Shown here piece by piece: positions 1 through 7,700 of a stretch of 16,953 nt of DNA (positions within the stretch are counted from its first letter, which is position 1; the number at the start of each line of letters is the position of its first letter). Below the pieces are notes generated by a model. It saw only the letters and a list, made by a program, of their open reading frames with translations, was not told the origin of the DNA and did not search any database. The stretch is from Acidobacteriota bacterium (GTDB lineage: Bacteria; Acidobacteriota; Thermoanaerobaculia; Gp7-AA8): contig QHVX01000003.1 of assembly GCA_003222375.1 (NCBI GenBank), positions 608 through 17,560 of the forward strand, in the 5' to 3' direction. The translations under genes were made by a program, and so were the position numbers.

Positions 1-361
1 TCCGCAGGACGGAGATCTTCATCTGATCAGTGGGCGCCTCTTCCAGCGTGAGGCGGTGCTGCTGAATCGAGCCGAGCTCGGTCGAGGCCTGAGCGCGGAT
101 GATGTCGCGCGCGGTGTAGAACATGTTGCCGACCATGTCGCCGGCGCGCTCGAAGCGCTGCTGCCCGGCCATGCGGCCGAAATTGATGGTGTCCGACGCG
201 AGTTTTCCGATTTTCGCGAAGAGCTGGTAGGGGGTCTGGGTGGGGTAGTACTTCGTCCAGTTTTTCAGGAGGAAGTCGAGCTCGGGGAAGTTTTTCTTCT
301 GCCAGTCGACCAGCGCCTCATGGTATTTCGGGGTAATGGTTTGGGTCGTGTAGGCTGCCAA
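1..361 (-). CDS. Partial hypothetical protein, possibly ferritin-like diiron (PaaA/PaaC-like)
   Basis: The first 120 codons of a gene that runs off the left edge. The start is a TTG at 361-359, preceded at 6 nt by a full AGGAGG ribosome binding site, so the non-ATG start is well supported. The reading frame is open across the whole visible stretch and uses GC-rich third positions. The protein starts LAAYTTQTITPKYHEALVDW and is soluble, with no signal peptide or membrane helix. A helical stretch around residues 85-120 (ARDIIRAQASTELGSIQQH, then TDQMKISVLR) resembles the first iron-ligand helix of ferritin-like diiron proteins such as the phenylacetyl-CoA epoxidase subunit PaaA, where a Glu is followed about 30 residues later by an ExxH motif. 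The second motif would lie outside the window, so the function is only a suggestion. The gene is divergent from the HD-GYP gene. Confidence 0.6.
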   Translation of the reverse strand, partial: MAAYTTQTITPKYHEALVDWQKKNFPELDFLLKNWTKYYPTQTPYQLFAKIGKLASDTINFGRMAGQQRFERAGDMVGNMFYTARDIIRAQASTELGSIQQHRLTLEEAPTDQMKISVLR

Positions 362-523
362 AACCGTCCTCCTGCGGAGCGGACAACGTTTGCGTAATCA
401 GCAACATTCTCAGTGCATTCTGTGCAATAATTAGGGCAAAACAGGCGCGAAATTGTAAGCGGATTCTGCCGTAGCGTGGAAGAAGCGGCCACCGTCGACA
501 GTTGCAGCGCACGGTCCCCAAAC
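362..523. other. Divergent intergenic region
   Basis: About 160 nt (114 nt if the HD-GYP gene starts at GTG 476) separate the TTG-start gene on the minus strand from the HD-GYP gene on the plus strand. It is locally AT-richer than its surroundings (around 385-440) and must hold the promoters of both genes. The only clear signal is the AGGAGG ribosome binding site (minus strand, about 367-373) for the left gene. An AT-rich aataat at 426-431 could be a -10 element for the plus gene, but I see no convincing -35 partner. Confidence 0.35.
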
Positions 524-2455
524 ATGCAGATGTTGACGCTCATCCACTCGAAGAGCTTCCCGATCGCACGCTATGCGGAAGCCCTGGAGCGAGAGTCGAT
601 TTCTCCGCGATTGATGGAGACGCTCGACCACCTCCCGAGCGATGCGCATGCGCTGCGCGTCGTACTGGTCGATCCGGCCATTAGCGGCAACGGCCGGGCG
701 GCCGACATCAGCGATCGCCGCACCGCGATCGTTGGTGTGGGCCTCCGGGAGGAGCCGCGGTGGCTCACCGACGAAACGGTTTATTTTGATCTCCCGGAGG
801 ATCCGTCGCCGGCTGCGCTCGCGAATGCCATCAAGCGCGCCTACCAGTTCCTCTACCAGAAGATGCGCGCCGATCAGCTCGAGCGGCAGCTCTCGGATCG
901 GACCGAGGAGCTGCAGGAGCTGAGCAAGGTCGGGATCGCGCTCTCAGCGGAACGCGATCACTCCGTTCTGCTCACGACCATTCTGAGCAAAGCGCGAGAG
1001 CTGTCGCGATCGGACGCCGGATCGCTCTACCTCCTCGATGAAGTCGATGGGCAGAGAGTGCTGCGCTGGAAGTTGGCGCAGAACGATTCGATCGACGTCA
1101 TGTCGTTCGAAGAAAAGGTCCTGCCGATCACGCGCCGAAGTCTGGCCGGTTACGTCGCGCTGACCGGCGAGACGCTGGTGATCGACGACGCCTACAACGT
1201 GCCACTGGGCGCGGAGTACACGATCAATCGCTCGTTCGACGAGGAAAACCAGTATCTGACGCGATCGATGCTGGTTTTTCCGATGATGAATCATGTCGGC
1301 GAGCTGATTGGCGTCCTGCAGTTGATCAACCGCAAGCGCGCCGGCGCCGCGAAGCGCCTGACGGCTACCAGCGTGCCGCGGGAAGTCGTTTCGTTCGATA
1401 AGGAAACAATCGAGTTGATGCGATCGCTGGCCGGGCAGGCCGCGGTGGCAGTCGAGAACAACATCCTCTACGAATCGATCGAGCGGCTGTTCGAGGGCTT
1501 CGTGACAGCCGCTGTCACCGCCATCGAACAACGCGATCCCACGACCTCGGGACACTCGTTCCGCGTCGCGGACCTGACCGTGGAGCTGGCCAGGACTGTC
1601 GACGGCATCGAAAGCGGCCAGTTTCGCGACATCCATTTCACCTCCGATCAGGTCCGCGAGATTCGCTATGCATCGCTGCTGCACGACTTCGGGAAGGTCG
1701 GTGTCCGCGAGCAGGTGCTGGTCAAGGAAAAGAAGCTCTATCCGATGCAGCTCCAGACGATTCGCGGGCGATTCGACTTCGCCATGAAGTCGGTGGAGAG
1801 CGATGCCTACCGCCGTAAAGTGGAGTATCTGCTCAAGCACGGACGGGAAGGATTCGACGATTTCGCACGCCGGACCGATGCCGAGACCGCCGAGCAGATC
1901 GAGAGTTTGCAGAAGGATTTCGCGATCGTCGCGCAGTCGAATGAGCCGACGGTGTTGCCGGAAGGTGATTTCCACTACCTGCAGCAGTTGGCGAATCGCG
2001 AGTACGTCGACATCCGCAGCGATCGCAAGCCGCTGGTGCATGCCGACGAGGCCCGGATTTTGTCGATTCGGAAGGGGAACCTCGATCCGGCCGAACGCAG
2101 CGAAATTGAGAGTCACGTCACGCACACGTTCCACTTCCTGCAGAAGATTCCATGGACGAAGGACCTCGTGAGTGTCCCGAACATCGCGTACGCCCATCAC
2201 GAAAAACTCAATGGGCGCGGATATCCGCGCAAGCTCACGGCCGCCGAGATTCCGATTCAGTCGCGCATGATGACGGTCTCGGACATCTACGACGCGCTCA
2301 CCGCGAGCGACCGGCCGTACAAGCGCGCGATCTCGACCGATCGCGCGCTCGACATCCTCAAGATGGAAGTCACCGACGGTCTGCTCGATTCCTCGCTCGT
2401 GACGCTGTTCATCGACGCGAAGGTGTATGAGCGTGCGGGCGTGCTCCGAACTTAG
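524..2455 (+). CDS. GAF and HD-GYP domain protein, probable cyclic-di-GMP phosphodiesterase
   Basis: Cytoplasmic signalling enzyme predicted to hydrolyse cyclic di-GMP. Numbering is from ATG 524 (643 aa). Residues 1-115 look like a degenerate receiver-type domain. A short coiled coil at about 115-145 (QLERQLSDRTEELQELSKVG) leads into a GAF domain at about 145-315. The HD-GYP domain follows: HSFRVADLTVELAR, the metal-binding LLHDFGKVGV (His387-Asp388), HHEK (558-561) and GRGYP (564-568). All signature residues are present, so an active enzyme is likely. About 170 residues separate HD and HHE instead of roughly 60, because of an extra helical insert. An in-frame GTG at 476 would add 16 residues, and ATG 530 is also possible; none has a good ribosome binding site. 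The stop overlaps the convergent di-haem gene by 4 nt. The GAF ligand and the output target are unknown. Confidence 0.9.
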   Translation: MQMLTLIHSKSFPIARYAEALERESISPRLMETLDHLPSDAHALRVVLVDPAISGNGRAADISDRRTAIVGVGLREEPRWLTDETVYFDLPEDPSPAALANAIKRAYQFLYQKMRADQLERQLSDRTEELQELSKVGIALSAERDHSVLLTTILSKARELSRSDAGSLYLLDEVDGQRVLRWKLAQNDSIDVMSFEEKVLPITRRSLAGYVALTGETLVIDDAYNVPLGAEYTINRSFDEENQYLTRSMLVFPMMNHVGELIGVLQLINRKRAGAAKRLTATSVPREVVSFDKETIELMRSLAGQAAVAVENNILYESIERLFEGFVTAAVTAIEQRDPTTSGHSFRVADLTVELARTVDGIESGQFRDIHFTSDQVREIRYASLLHDFGKVGVREQVLVKEKKLYPMQLQTIRGRFDFAMKSVESDAYRRKVEYLLKHGREGFDDFARRTDAETAEQIESLQKDFAIVAQSNEPTVLPEGDFHYLQQLANREYVDIRSDRKPLVHADEARILSIRKGNLDPAERSEIESHVTHTFHFLQKIPWTKDLVSVPNIAYAHHEKLNGRGYPRKLTAAEIPIQSRMMTVSDIYDALTASDRPYKRAISTDRALDILKMEVTDGLLDSSLVTLFIDAKVYERAGVLRT

Positions 2456-3597
2456 AGAGATTTCAAGAACGCCAGCAGTTTCTGTTTGTCCTTCGCATCG
2501 AGGGCCACAAAACGATCGCGCGCGCTGCGGCCCTGGCCATCATGAAGCAGGATCGCGCCCTCGATGGTCGTGGCGCGGCCGTCGTGCAGCAGGCGCGTGA
2601 TCATTCGCAGTCCCCACAGCGGCGCGGTCCGAAATTCGCGGCCGGTCGCATTGCCCTGAACGATGCCATCGCCGAGCGAGCCCATGTCGTGGAGCAGAAA
2701 ATCGGAGTAGGGGTGGAACGTTTTGTTGCTGAGCGCTGCGATATCGCTCGATCCGGTGCGCAGTGTCGCCACGTGGCACGACGCACATCCGATCCGTTCG
2801 AAAACGTTCTCTCCGGAATCGCCGTCGCGCATCCGACTGCGCGGAGGAGCGCCGAGCAGCGTCATGAAGTTCGTGAAGGCGTCCACGCCGTCGCCGGTGT
2901 CATTCATGGCAGGCATCGGATTGTTCTTCAGGAGGTCGTAGTTTCCGTTAGGCGCATTTTCGTCCGGAAAGAGCGGATTGGTGATGCCCATTTCGTTGAG
3001 ATAGGCGTCGCCCGAGAACTGTCGCAGATTCGGGACCTGCGCTTTCCATCCGAATTTGCCGACCGACTTTCCGCCGTGGACGCGATCGTCAACCATAGCG
3101 ACCCGGCCGGCCGTACCGTCACTGCGTTGCGCTTCCTGTGCTGCGATGAGGAAGAACGTGCCGTCAGGAACAGCGTCGACAAGGCCGAGGCCGAATAGCG
3201 GCGGTGTCCGGCGATGCACGTTCATCGTGGCTTCTGCCGGGACGAGTTCGGGCTGAAATCCGTCGATCGCGTGGTCCTGAATGAGCGAGCCGCCGGCGTA
3301 CTCCATCGGATCGAAGACACCGTTCGTCATCTTTCCGAAGCGCGTGACGAGGCGCTCGCTTCCGCCCCCGGCGGCCGGGACGGAGTGACAGGCCACGCAG
3401 GACGCTTCGTTGAAGACCGGCCCGAGCCCTTCGTCAACTTCTTCGGCGGTGATGAACTCCGTGCGGCCATCTGTGAAAGATGCCTTCTGCGCGGCCGTCA
3501 GACCTGGGATCGAGTCGCCGACCGACTCGTGGCGATCGCTGATCGCGGTCGCAGCGATGAAAAAACCCACTGCCCCAAAAACAAAACCTGTGCGCAT
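2452..3597 (-). CDS. Exported DUF1111 di-haem oxidoreductase-like protein (putative peroxidase)
   Basis: 381 aa. A Sec signal peptide (MRTGFVFGAVGFFIAATAIS) indicates a periplasmic location. There are two CxxCH c-type haem sites: CVACH at 67-71 and CASCH at 271-275. Family-typical blocks of the DUF1111/DHOR group lie between and after them: RTPPLFGLGLVDAVPD (130-145), KFGWKAQ (181-187), LLHDMGSLGDG (301-311), RTAPLWGL (323-330) and RLLHDGRATTIEGAI (335-349). The family is related to di-haem cytochrome c peroxidases and is often called thiol oxidoreductase, but its substrate is generally unproven. Length fits the family. The ATG at 3597 has a GGGGAGG ribosome binding site 6 nt upstream. The gene stands alone, with no imelysin or iron-uptake partner nearby, and its last bases overlap the HD-GYP stop codon. 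Confidence 0.9.
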   Translation of the reverse strand: MRTGFVFGAVGFFIAATAISDRHESVGDSIPGLTAAQKASFTDGRTEFITAEEVDEGLGPVFNEASCVACHSVPAAGGGSERLVTRFGKMTNGVFDPMEYAGGSLIQDHAIDGFQPELVPAEATMNVHRRTPPLFGLGLVDAVPDGTFFLIAAQEAQRSDGTAGRVAMVDDRVHGGKSVGKFGWKAQVPNLRQFSGDAYLNEMGITNPLFPDENAPNGNYDLLKNNPMPAMNDTGDGVDAFTNFMTLLGAPPRSRMRDGDSGENVFERIGCASCHVATLRTGSSDIAALSNKTFHPYSDFLLHDMGSLGDGIVQGNATGREFRTAPLWGLRMITRLLHDGRATTIEGAILLHDGQGRSARDRFVALDAKDKQKLLAFLKSL

Positions 3598-3705
3598 ACA
3601 CGCCTCCCCTTCGGTACTCCGTCAAATTCCCCTGGATCGATATGGATGGCTTAATTCGAATCTAGCATCGGGATGCGAGGACGCACGTTCGGAGGGGTGG
3701 TTGTG

Positions 3706-3726
3706 ACATTCCGTTTGCCGGAATGT
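3706..3726 (-). terminator. Hairpin downstream of the propeller gene, weak terminator candidate
   Basis: An 8-bp perfect stem (acattccg at 3706-3713 with cggaatgt at 3719-3726) and a 5-nt loop lie about 21 nt past the stop codon of the propeller gene. On the minus strand no T-run follows, so it is not a classical intrinsic terminator. It could protect the mRNA 3' end. The rest of the 3598-3747 gap should hold the promoter of the di-haem gene, but I cannot pick out convincing -35/-10 elements. Confidence 0.3.
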
Positions 3727-3747
3727 TTCGTGGGACCGCCGCGAAAG

Positions 3748-5484
3748 TCAGTGACGGACCGAACGCACGCGCGACGGAACGGCGAGAAGTGCAGTCGCGA
3801 AGACGCTCCCGCCGTTCGTCCCGGCGTAGAGGAATCGTGAATCGGCCACAAGTGCTGTGATATCAGCAGGAAGGGTATCGGAGCCGGGAACGAGCGACCA
3901 CTGGATGCCGTCGTCGCTGAGGTAGACGCCGGCGCCGAGGCTTACGAAAACTCGCGAACCGAGCATGGTAATCGCGTTCACTTGCGAAGCCGGAAGTGCA
4001 GCCCGGTTCCAGCTGCCTCCGCTCCTCACAAATACATCGAAATCGGTCACGGCGTACGCGCGCGTTCCCGCGATCGTGACTTTCTTGATCACCGAAGGAA
4101 GGGCCGACGATTGCCAGGTCGCGCCACCATCGGTCGAGGCGTAGATGGTCGACGAGTTGCCCGCGAGGATCAACTGACCCTTGACCGCAACGGCGCTCGC
4201 TGTGATGCCGGGATAGTTTGCGAACGTCTGCCACGAGCTGCCCGAGTCGTTCGATTTCACCAGCCGGGCGGGCGTCGCGACGATCACGATTCCCGGATCA
4301 GCGGCGACATCGAGGACGTCGCGACTCGGCAGACCTGCAGTCACATCGACCCACGATTGCCCGAGGTTCGTCGAGCGGAATAAGCCTTCGGCGACAACAC
4401 CAGCGTAGAGGATGGATCCGTCACTGGCGAGAACGCGAGTAACGGGAGGGGCGGGCGGGTGGCGCGTCAAACCGCTGTCTGCCGCCGTCCATAGATCGCC
4501 GATTCTCCGCATCACGCTCTGCTCTTGCGTTGACGCGAAAAGAGAGTCACCCGCGATCGTCATCGCGATGATGTGGACATTGCTCAGACCCAAACTGCGG
4601 TTGGTCCAGCTCACATCGTCGATCGAGCTGTAAACGCCGGCGGTCGTGCCGACTAGAAGCTCCTGCGGAGTTCCGAGGAGCGAACGCTGAACGGCGTCGG
4701 GAAAGTTAGCGAGCAGGCGCTGCCATCGGCCGGAATCGAATTTCAGCACGCCATCGCTGACCGCGACGTGCACGATGCCGCGAAAGTATGCGATCTCAGT
4801 CACGGCATCGAACCCGAGTTGCGAGCAATCGGGATCGCACGAGTAAACGCCGCGAGCGCCGCCGCCATAAATCGCATCGGCAAACGTGGCAGTCACGATG
4901 CCGGTGAGTGGAAGTTGTCGCCAGGTGCTCCCCGCATCGTCGCTCACGAAGAGACTGCCCTCGTTCACGGCGAGGAGGCGATCGGCCGATCGCGGATCGA
5001 ACTTCACGAGTGAGACAGCGCCTGAATCCACCGGCGAGAGCAAGCTGATCCAGGTCGCACCGGCATCGAAGCTCCGCCTGAGCGCCGTCGGCGTCCCCGC
5101 TATAACGCGATCGGCGGCCGCGGTCACGTCGACGATCGAATCATCGCTGACGCGTCGCCACGTCATCCCAGTGTCATCGCTGCGAAAAAGACCGGTAGCC
5201 GTTCCGACGTAAACCCTGCCATTTTGAGAATCGACGGCCACGCGCGTCGGCGTCACGCTGCGAGTAATTGCATCGAAGACCAGTGTCCACGCTCCACCGA
5301 AGGAGCTTCGGAAAACGCCGGAGCGTGGATTCAAAACGAAGACGTTGTTGCCGCTGGCATCAGCGGCCAGCGAGCGCGAATCTCCTCCGTATGGGCCGAT
5401 GTTTGTCCAGACGGCCGCAGGCGCCGCCGGCGCGAGCGCGAGGAGGCAGACGAAGACCAGGCGCCCCATTACGCTCATCATCAT
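3748..5484 (-). CDS. Secreted Asp-box (BNR/sortilin-like) beta-propeller protein
   Basis: 578 aa with an N-terminal signal peptide (hydrophobic LVFVCLLALAPAAPAA, cleavage near residue 24), so it is exported. The mature part is built of repeated beta-propeller blades marked by Asp-box loops of the form SxDxGxTW. Clear copies are SDDTGMTW (102-109), SFDAGATW (138-145), SDDAGSTW (181-188), STNLGQSW (371-378), SNDSGSSW (411-418), STDGGATW (450-457) and a degenerate SDDGIQW (523-529). Between them recur blade strands such as VYVGTATGLFRS and LYAGVVAEGLFRS. The fold resembles photosynthesis-assembly factor, sortilin/VPS10 and glycoside-hydrolase-type propellers. No catalytic residues can be assigned, so the role is unknown. 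The start may be any of the clustered Met codons at 5484-5478 or Met6 at 5469. It lies 15 nt after purH and is probably co-transcribed with it. Confidence 0.85.
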   Translation of the reverse strand: MMMSVMGRLVFVCLLALAPAAPAAVWTNIGPYGGDSRSLAADASGNNVFVLNPRSGVFRSSFGGAWTLVFDAITRSVTPTRVAVDSQNGRVYVGTATGLFRSDDTGMTWRRVSDDSIVDVTAAADRVIAGTPTALRRSFDAGATWISLLSPVDSGAVSLVKFDPRSADRLLAVNEGSLFVSDDAGSTWRQLPLTGIVTATFADAIYGGGARGVYSCDPDCSQLGFDAVTEIAYFRGIVHVAVSDGVLKFDSGRWQRLLANFPDAVQRSLLGTPQELLVGTTAGVYSSIDDVSWTNRSLGLSNVHIIAMTIAGDSLFASTQEQSVMRRIGDLWTAADSGLTRHPPAPPVTRVLASDGSILYAGVVAEGLFRSTNLGQSWVDVTAGLPSRDVLDVAADPGIVIVATPARLVKSNDSGSSWQTFANYPGITASAVAVKGQLILAGNSSTIYASTDGGATWQSSALPSVIKKVTIAGTRAYAVTDFDVFVRSGGSWNRAALPASQVNAITMLGSRVFVSLGAGVYLSDDGIQWSLVPGSDTLPADITALVADSRFLYAGTNGGSVFATALLAVPSRVRSVRH

Positions 5485-5499
5485 ACGGACTCTGCGGTT

Positions 5500-6935
5500 T
5501 CAGTGCCGGAAGTGCCGCTCGCCGGTGAAGACCATCGACAGCCCCCGTTCGTTCGCGGCCGCGATCACCTCGGCATCGCGGACGGAGCCGCCGGGCTGAA
5601 TGACCGCCCGCACACCCGCGTCGGCGAGGATGTCCAATCCGTCGCGGAACGGGAAGAAAGCGTCGGAGGCCGCCACAGATTCGGCGGTCGCAGCGGTCGC
5701 CTTCATGATCGCAACTTTGGCGGCGTCGACGCGGCTCATCTGCCCCGCTCCGATGCCGATCGAGTGCGCGGCGCTCGTGAGCACGATGGCGTTTGACTTC
5801 ACATGCGCGCAGACGATCCACGCAAATTCGAGCCCGGCCATTTCGACCGCCGTCGGCTGGCGCGGCCGAGGATGCCGCCGGCGGCGCTTCGATATTCCAT
5901 CGAATTCGAAGAGGGAGCGGCGACGACAACGCGTAAATTCTTTTTCTTCTTGAGCGCGTCGAGCGCACTGGCGCTGAATGAAGGCGCGACGATGACTTCG
6001 AGAAACAGCGACTCGATCGCGCGCGTGCATTCGTCATTGAATTCGCGATTCACTCCGACGATCCCGCCGAATGCCGACACGGCATCGGCTTCGATCGCGC
6101 CCTTCAGCGCTTCCGAAACACTCTGCCGCCGCGCGACGCCGCACGGGTTCGTATGTTTGATCACCGCGGCGGCCGGATCGCGAAAAGCTTGTGCCAGCCG
6201 AATGGCAGCGTCGAGATCGAGCAGGTTGTTGTAGGAGAGCTCCTTACCCTGAAGCTGCTCGAATGGTTTTCCGTTTGCGTAGAACGCGGCGCTCTGCTGC
6301 GGGTTTTCGCCGTAGCGGAGGTCTTGAAATTTCGCGAGATGCAGCGTCAGGCCCGCCGAGGGTTGGAGAAAATTCGCAATTGCTCGATCGTATTGCGCCG
6401 TTTTCTCGAACACCGCCACTGCACAGCGCAATCGAAAAGCCTCCGTGATCTCGCCCTTCTCGAGCCGGCGGATGCAATCCTCGTACAGGGAAGGATCAGC
6501 AAGCGGCAGCACGAACCGGTAGTTCTTCGCAGCGGCGCGGAGCATCGATGGGCCGCCGATGTCGATTTGCTCGACTGCTTCTTCGATCGTCACTCCCTCT
6601 TTGGCGACAGTCGCTTCGAAGGGGTAAAGGTTGACCACGACGAGGTCGATCGGCGGAATGCCGAGGCGCGCGACGTCGGCGAGATGATCGGCTTTGTCGC
6701 GTTGATGCAGGATGGCGCCGAACACCTTCGGCGTGAGCGTCTTCACGCGGCCGCCGAGAATCTCTGGTGCGCCTGACCACGATGCGATCGGAGTCACTTC
6801 GATTCCGGCGTCGGCCAGATGTTTGGCGGTCCCACCGGTCGAGAGAATCTCGGCGCCTTGTGCTTTGAGCGCCTTTGCCAGTTCGATGATTCCGCTCTTG
6901 TCCGAGACGGAGAGGATCGCGCGCTCAATTCGCAT
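5500..6935 (-). pseudogene. purH: purH, IMP cyclohydrolase / AICAR transformylase, broken by a frameshift
   Basis: Bifunctional enzyme for the last two steps of de novo purine synthesis (AICAR to FAICAR to IMP). The N-terminal IMP cyclohydrolase part starts MRIERAILSVSDKSGIIELA and includes STGGTAKHL and GGRVKTLTPKVFGAILHQR. The transformylase part has DLRYGENPQQSA and the catalytic Lys-His motif VIKHTNPCG. This frame reads sensibly to RSAAGGIL at about 5868 and then runs into nonsense, with its own stop near 5799. The homologous sequence resumes in another frame at about 5865 with RQPTAVEMAGLEFAW, then HVKSNAIVL, GIGAGQMSRVDAAK, SDAFFPFRDG, IQPGGSVRD and the C-terminal FTGERHFRH. About 15-19 residues usually found between GGLL and RQPT are also missing. 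The ATG overlaps the upstream cistron by 11 nt, which suggests translational coupling. Identity is certain; whether the break is real or an assembly error is not. Confidence 0.93.
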
Positions 6936-7597
6936 GCTGAACAACGCGCGCGCCGTGCATCGAAGCGGCCGAACGGACATCGCCGCCGGCTTCCCTCCAG
7001 ATGTAGTAGTAGAGATTCACGAGGTCGGTGACGGCGTGCGAGTAGCAGATCGAGGCGACGCCGAACGCTGTTGAACGATCGTCGAACTCCGCGGAAGTGT
7101 GTCGCTTGTCGTCGCGAAAATATTCTTCGCTCATCAGCGGGGCAAAACTCGTCGTTCTTTTGATCGTGCGGTCGAGATACTGCGGCAGAGCGAATCGCGG
7201 ATCGAGTCCGTAGAACACCGTCGGAAAGCGCTCCATGCGGCGCTCGAAGTAAAACTCGAAATCGCTGTGCGACGATTCGAGCGCCTCCTCGGTATTCACG
7301 TGAAACGGATTGTTGGCGTCGCCGACCAGATGCGACAGAAGGCCGAGACGCGCCACCACCTGGGCCATCGGTTGATTCGAATGGATCATGCCGATGCAGC
7401 CGCGCGTTTCTTTCTCGATCCTCCTCGCGAATGCCGTAGTCGATGCCGGCGCGATACTGCTTTCGATAATGCTTGATGACCAGATTGAGATCGTGCGGCG
7501 CGAGATGCGCGGCCCGGTCCGCGATCTGGTAATCCGCGGTGAGGGTCCAGGCGTTGGCAGTGATCGGAAAGAGAAAGAGGAGGAGGACTCGCCGCAT
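6925..7597 (-). pseudogene. Zinc-dependent phospholipase C / S1-P1 nuclease-like protein, frameshifted
   Basis: A signal peptide (MRRVLLLFLFPITANA) is followed directly by Trp17. In zinc-dependent phospholipase C and S1/P1 nucleases the mature N-terminal Trp is a zinc ligand, so this placement is telling. The first frame continues TLTADYQIADRAAHLAPHDL and KQYRAGIDYGIREE, then loses sense at about 7415-7425. The second frame carries on with ARRIEKETRGCIGMIHSNQP, the metal motif HLVGDANNPFH (His-x3-Asp-x5-His), SHSDFEFYFERRM, SHAVTDLVNLYYYIWREAGG and a stop at 6925. Together this is about 224 codons plus one extra base. The start is the ATG at 7597; a TTG just before it is less likely. The substrate (phospholipid or nucleic acid) cannot be told from sequence. 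It is immediately upstream of purH and overlaps it by 11 nt. Confidence 0.72.
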
Positions 7598-7614
7598 CAA
7601 CAGCGATCATGTTA

Positions 7615-7696
7615 CGTCATCCTGGCCCCGCGAAGCGGCCGAAGGATCTCAAATTGCGGAGGAGATCCTTCGCCGTCTGCGCGGCTCAGGATGACG
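7615..7696. repeat. 82-bp imperfect palindromic intergenic repeat (REP-like)
   Basis: The left arm (7615-7650) begins cgtcatcctg and ends gaaggatctc. The right arm (7662-7696) is its reverse complement with a few mismatches in the GC-rich centre, and the loop is 11 nt (7651-7661). Fully paired blocks are cgtcatcctg with caggatgacg and gaaggatctc with gagatccttc. It fills the gap between the CsgG-like gene, whose stop lies 5 nt away, and the phospholipase-like gene. It would fold into a long hairpin at the 3' end of the CsgG-like message. From memory, repeats of this cgtcatcctg/gaaggatctc type are dispersed in many acidobacterial and related genomes. Confidence 0.8.
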
Positions 7697-7700
7697 CCAG

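Noticed and set aside
476..523. GTG start at 476 for the HD-GYP protein
   Set aside because: It has no ribosome binding site, and the 16 added residues (MEEAATVDSCSARSPN) do not look like part of the domain that begins MQMLTLIHSKSF. It cannot be fully excluded.
944..2200. Long open frame (418 codons) on the minus strand inside the HD-GYP gene
   Set aside because: It is antisense to a gene with clear domain motifs, its protein has no recognisable domain, and GC-rich third positions readily open such frames.
5860..5960. Programmed ribosomal frameshifting in purH
   Set aside because: The A-rich stretch encoding KKKKN lies about 60 nt before the point where sense is lost, the codons between still read correctly, and coding residues are missing at the break. 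A simple indel or deletion explains it better.
6153..6776. 207-codon plus-strand frame opposite purH
   Set aside because: It is antisense to conserved PurH sequence and shows no domain signature.
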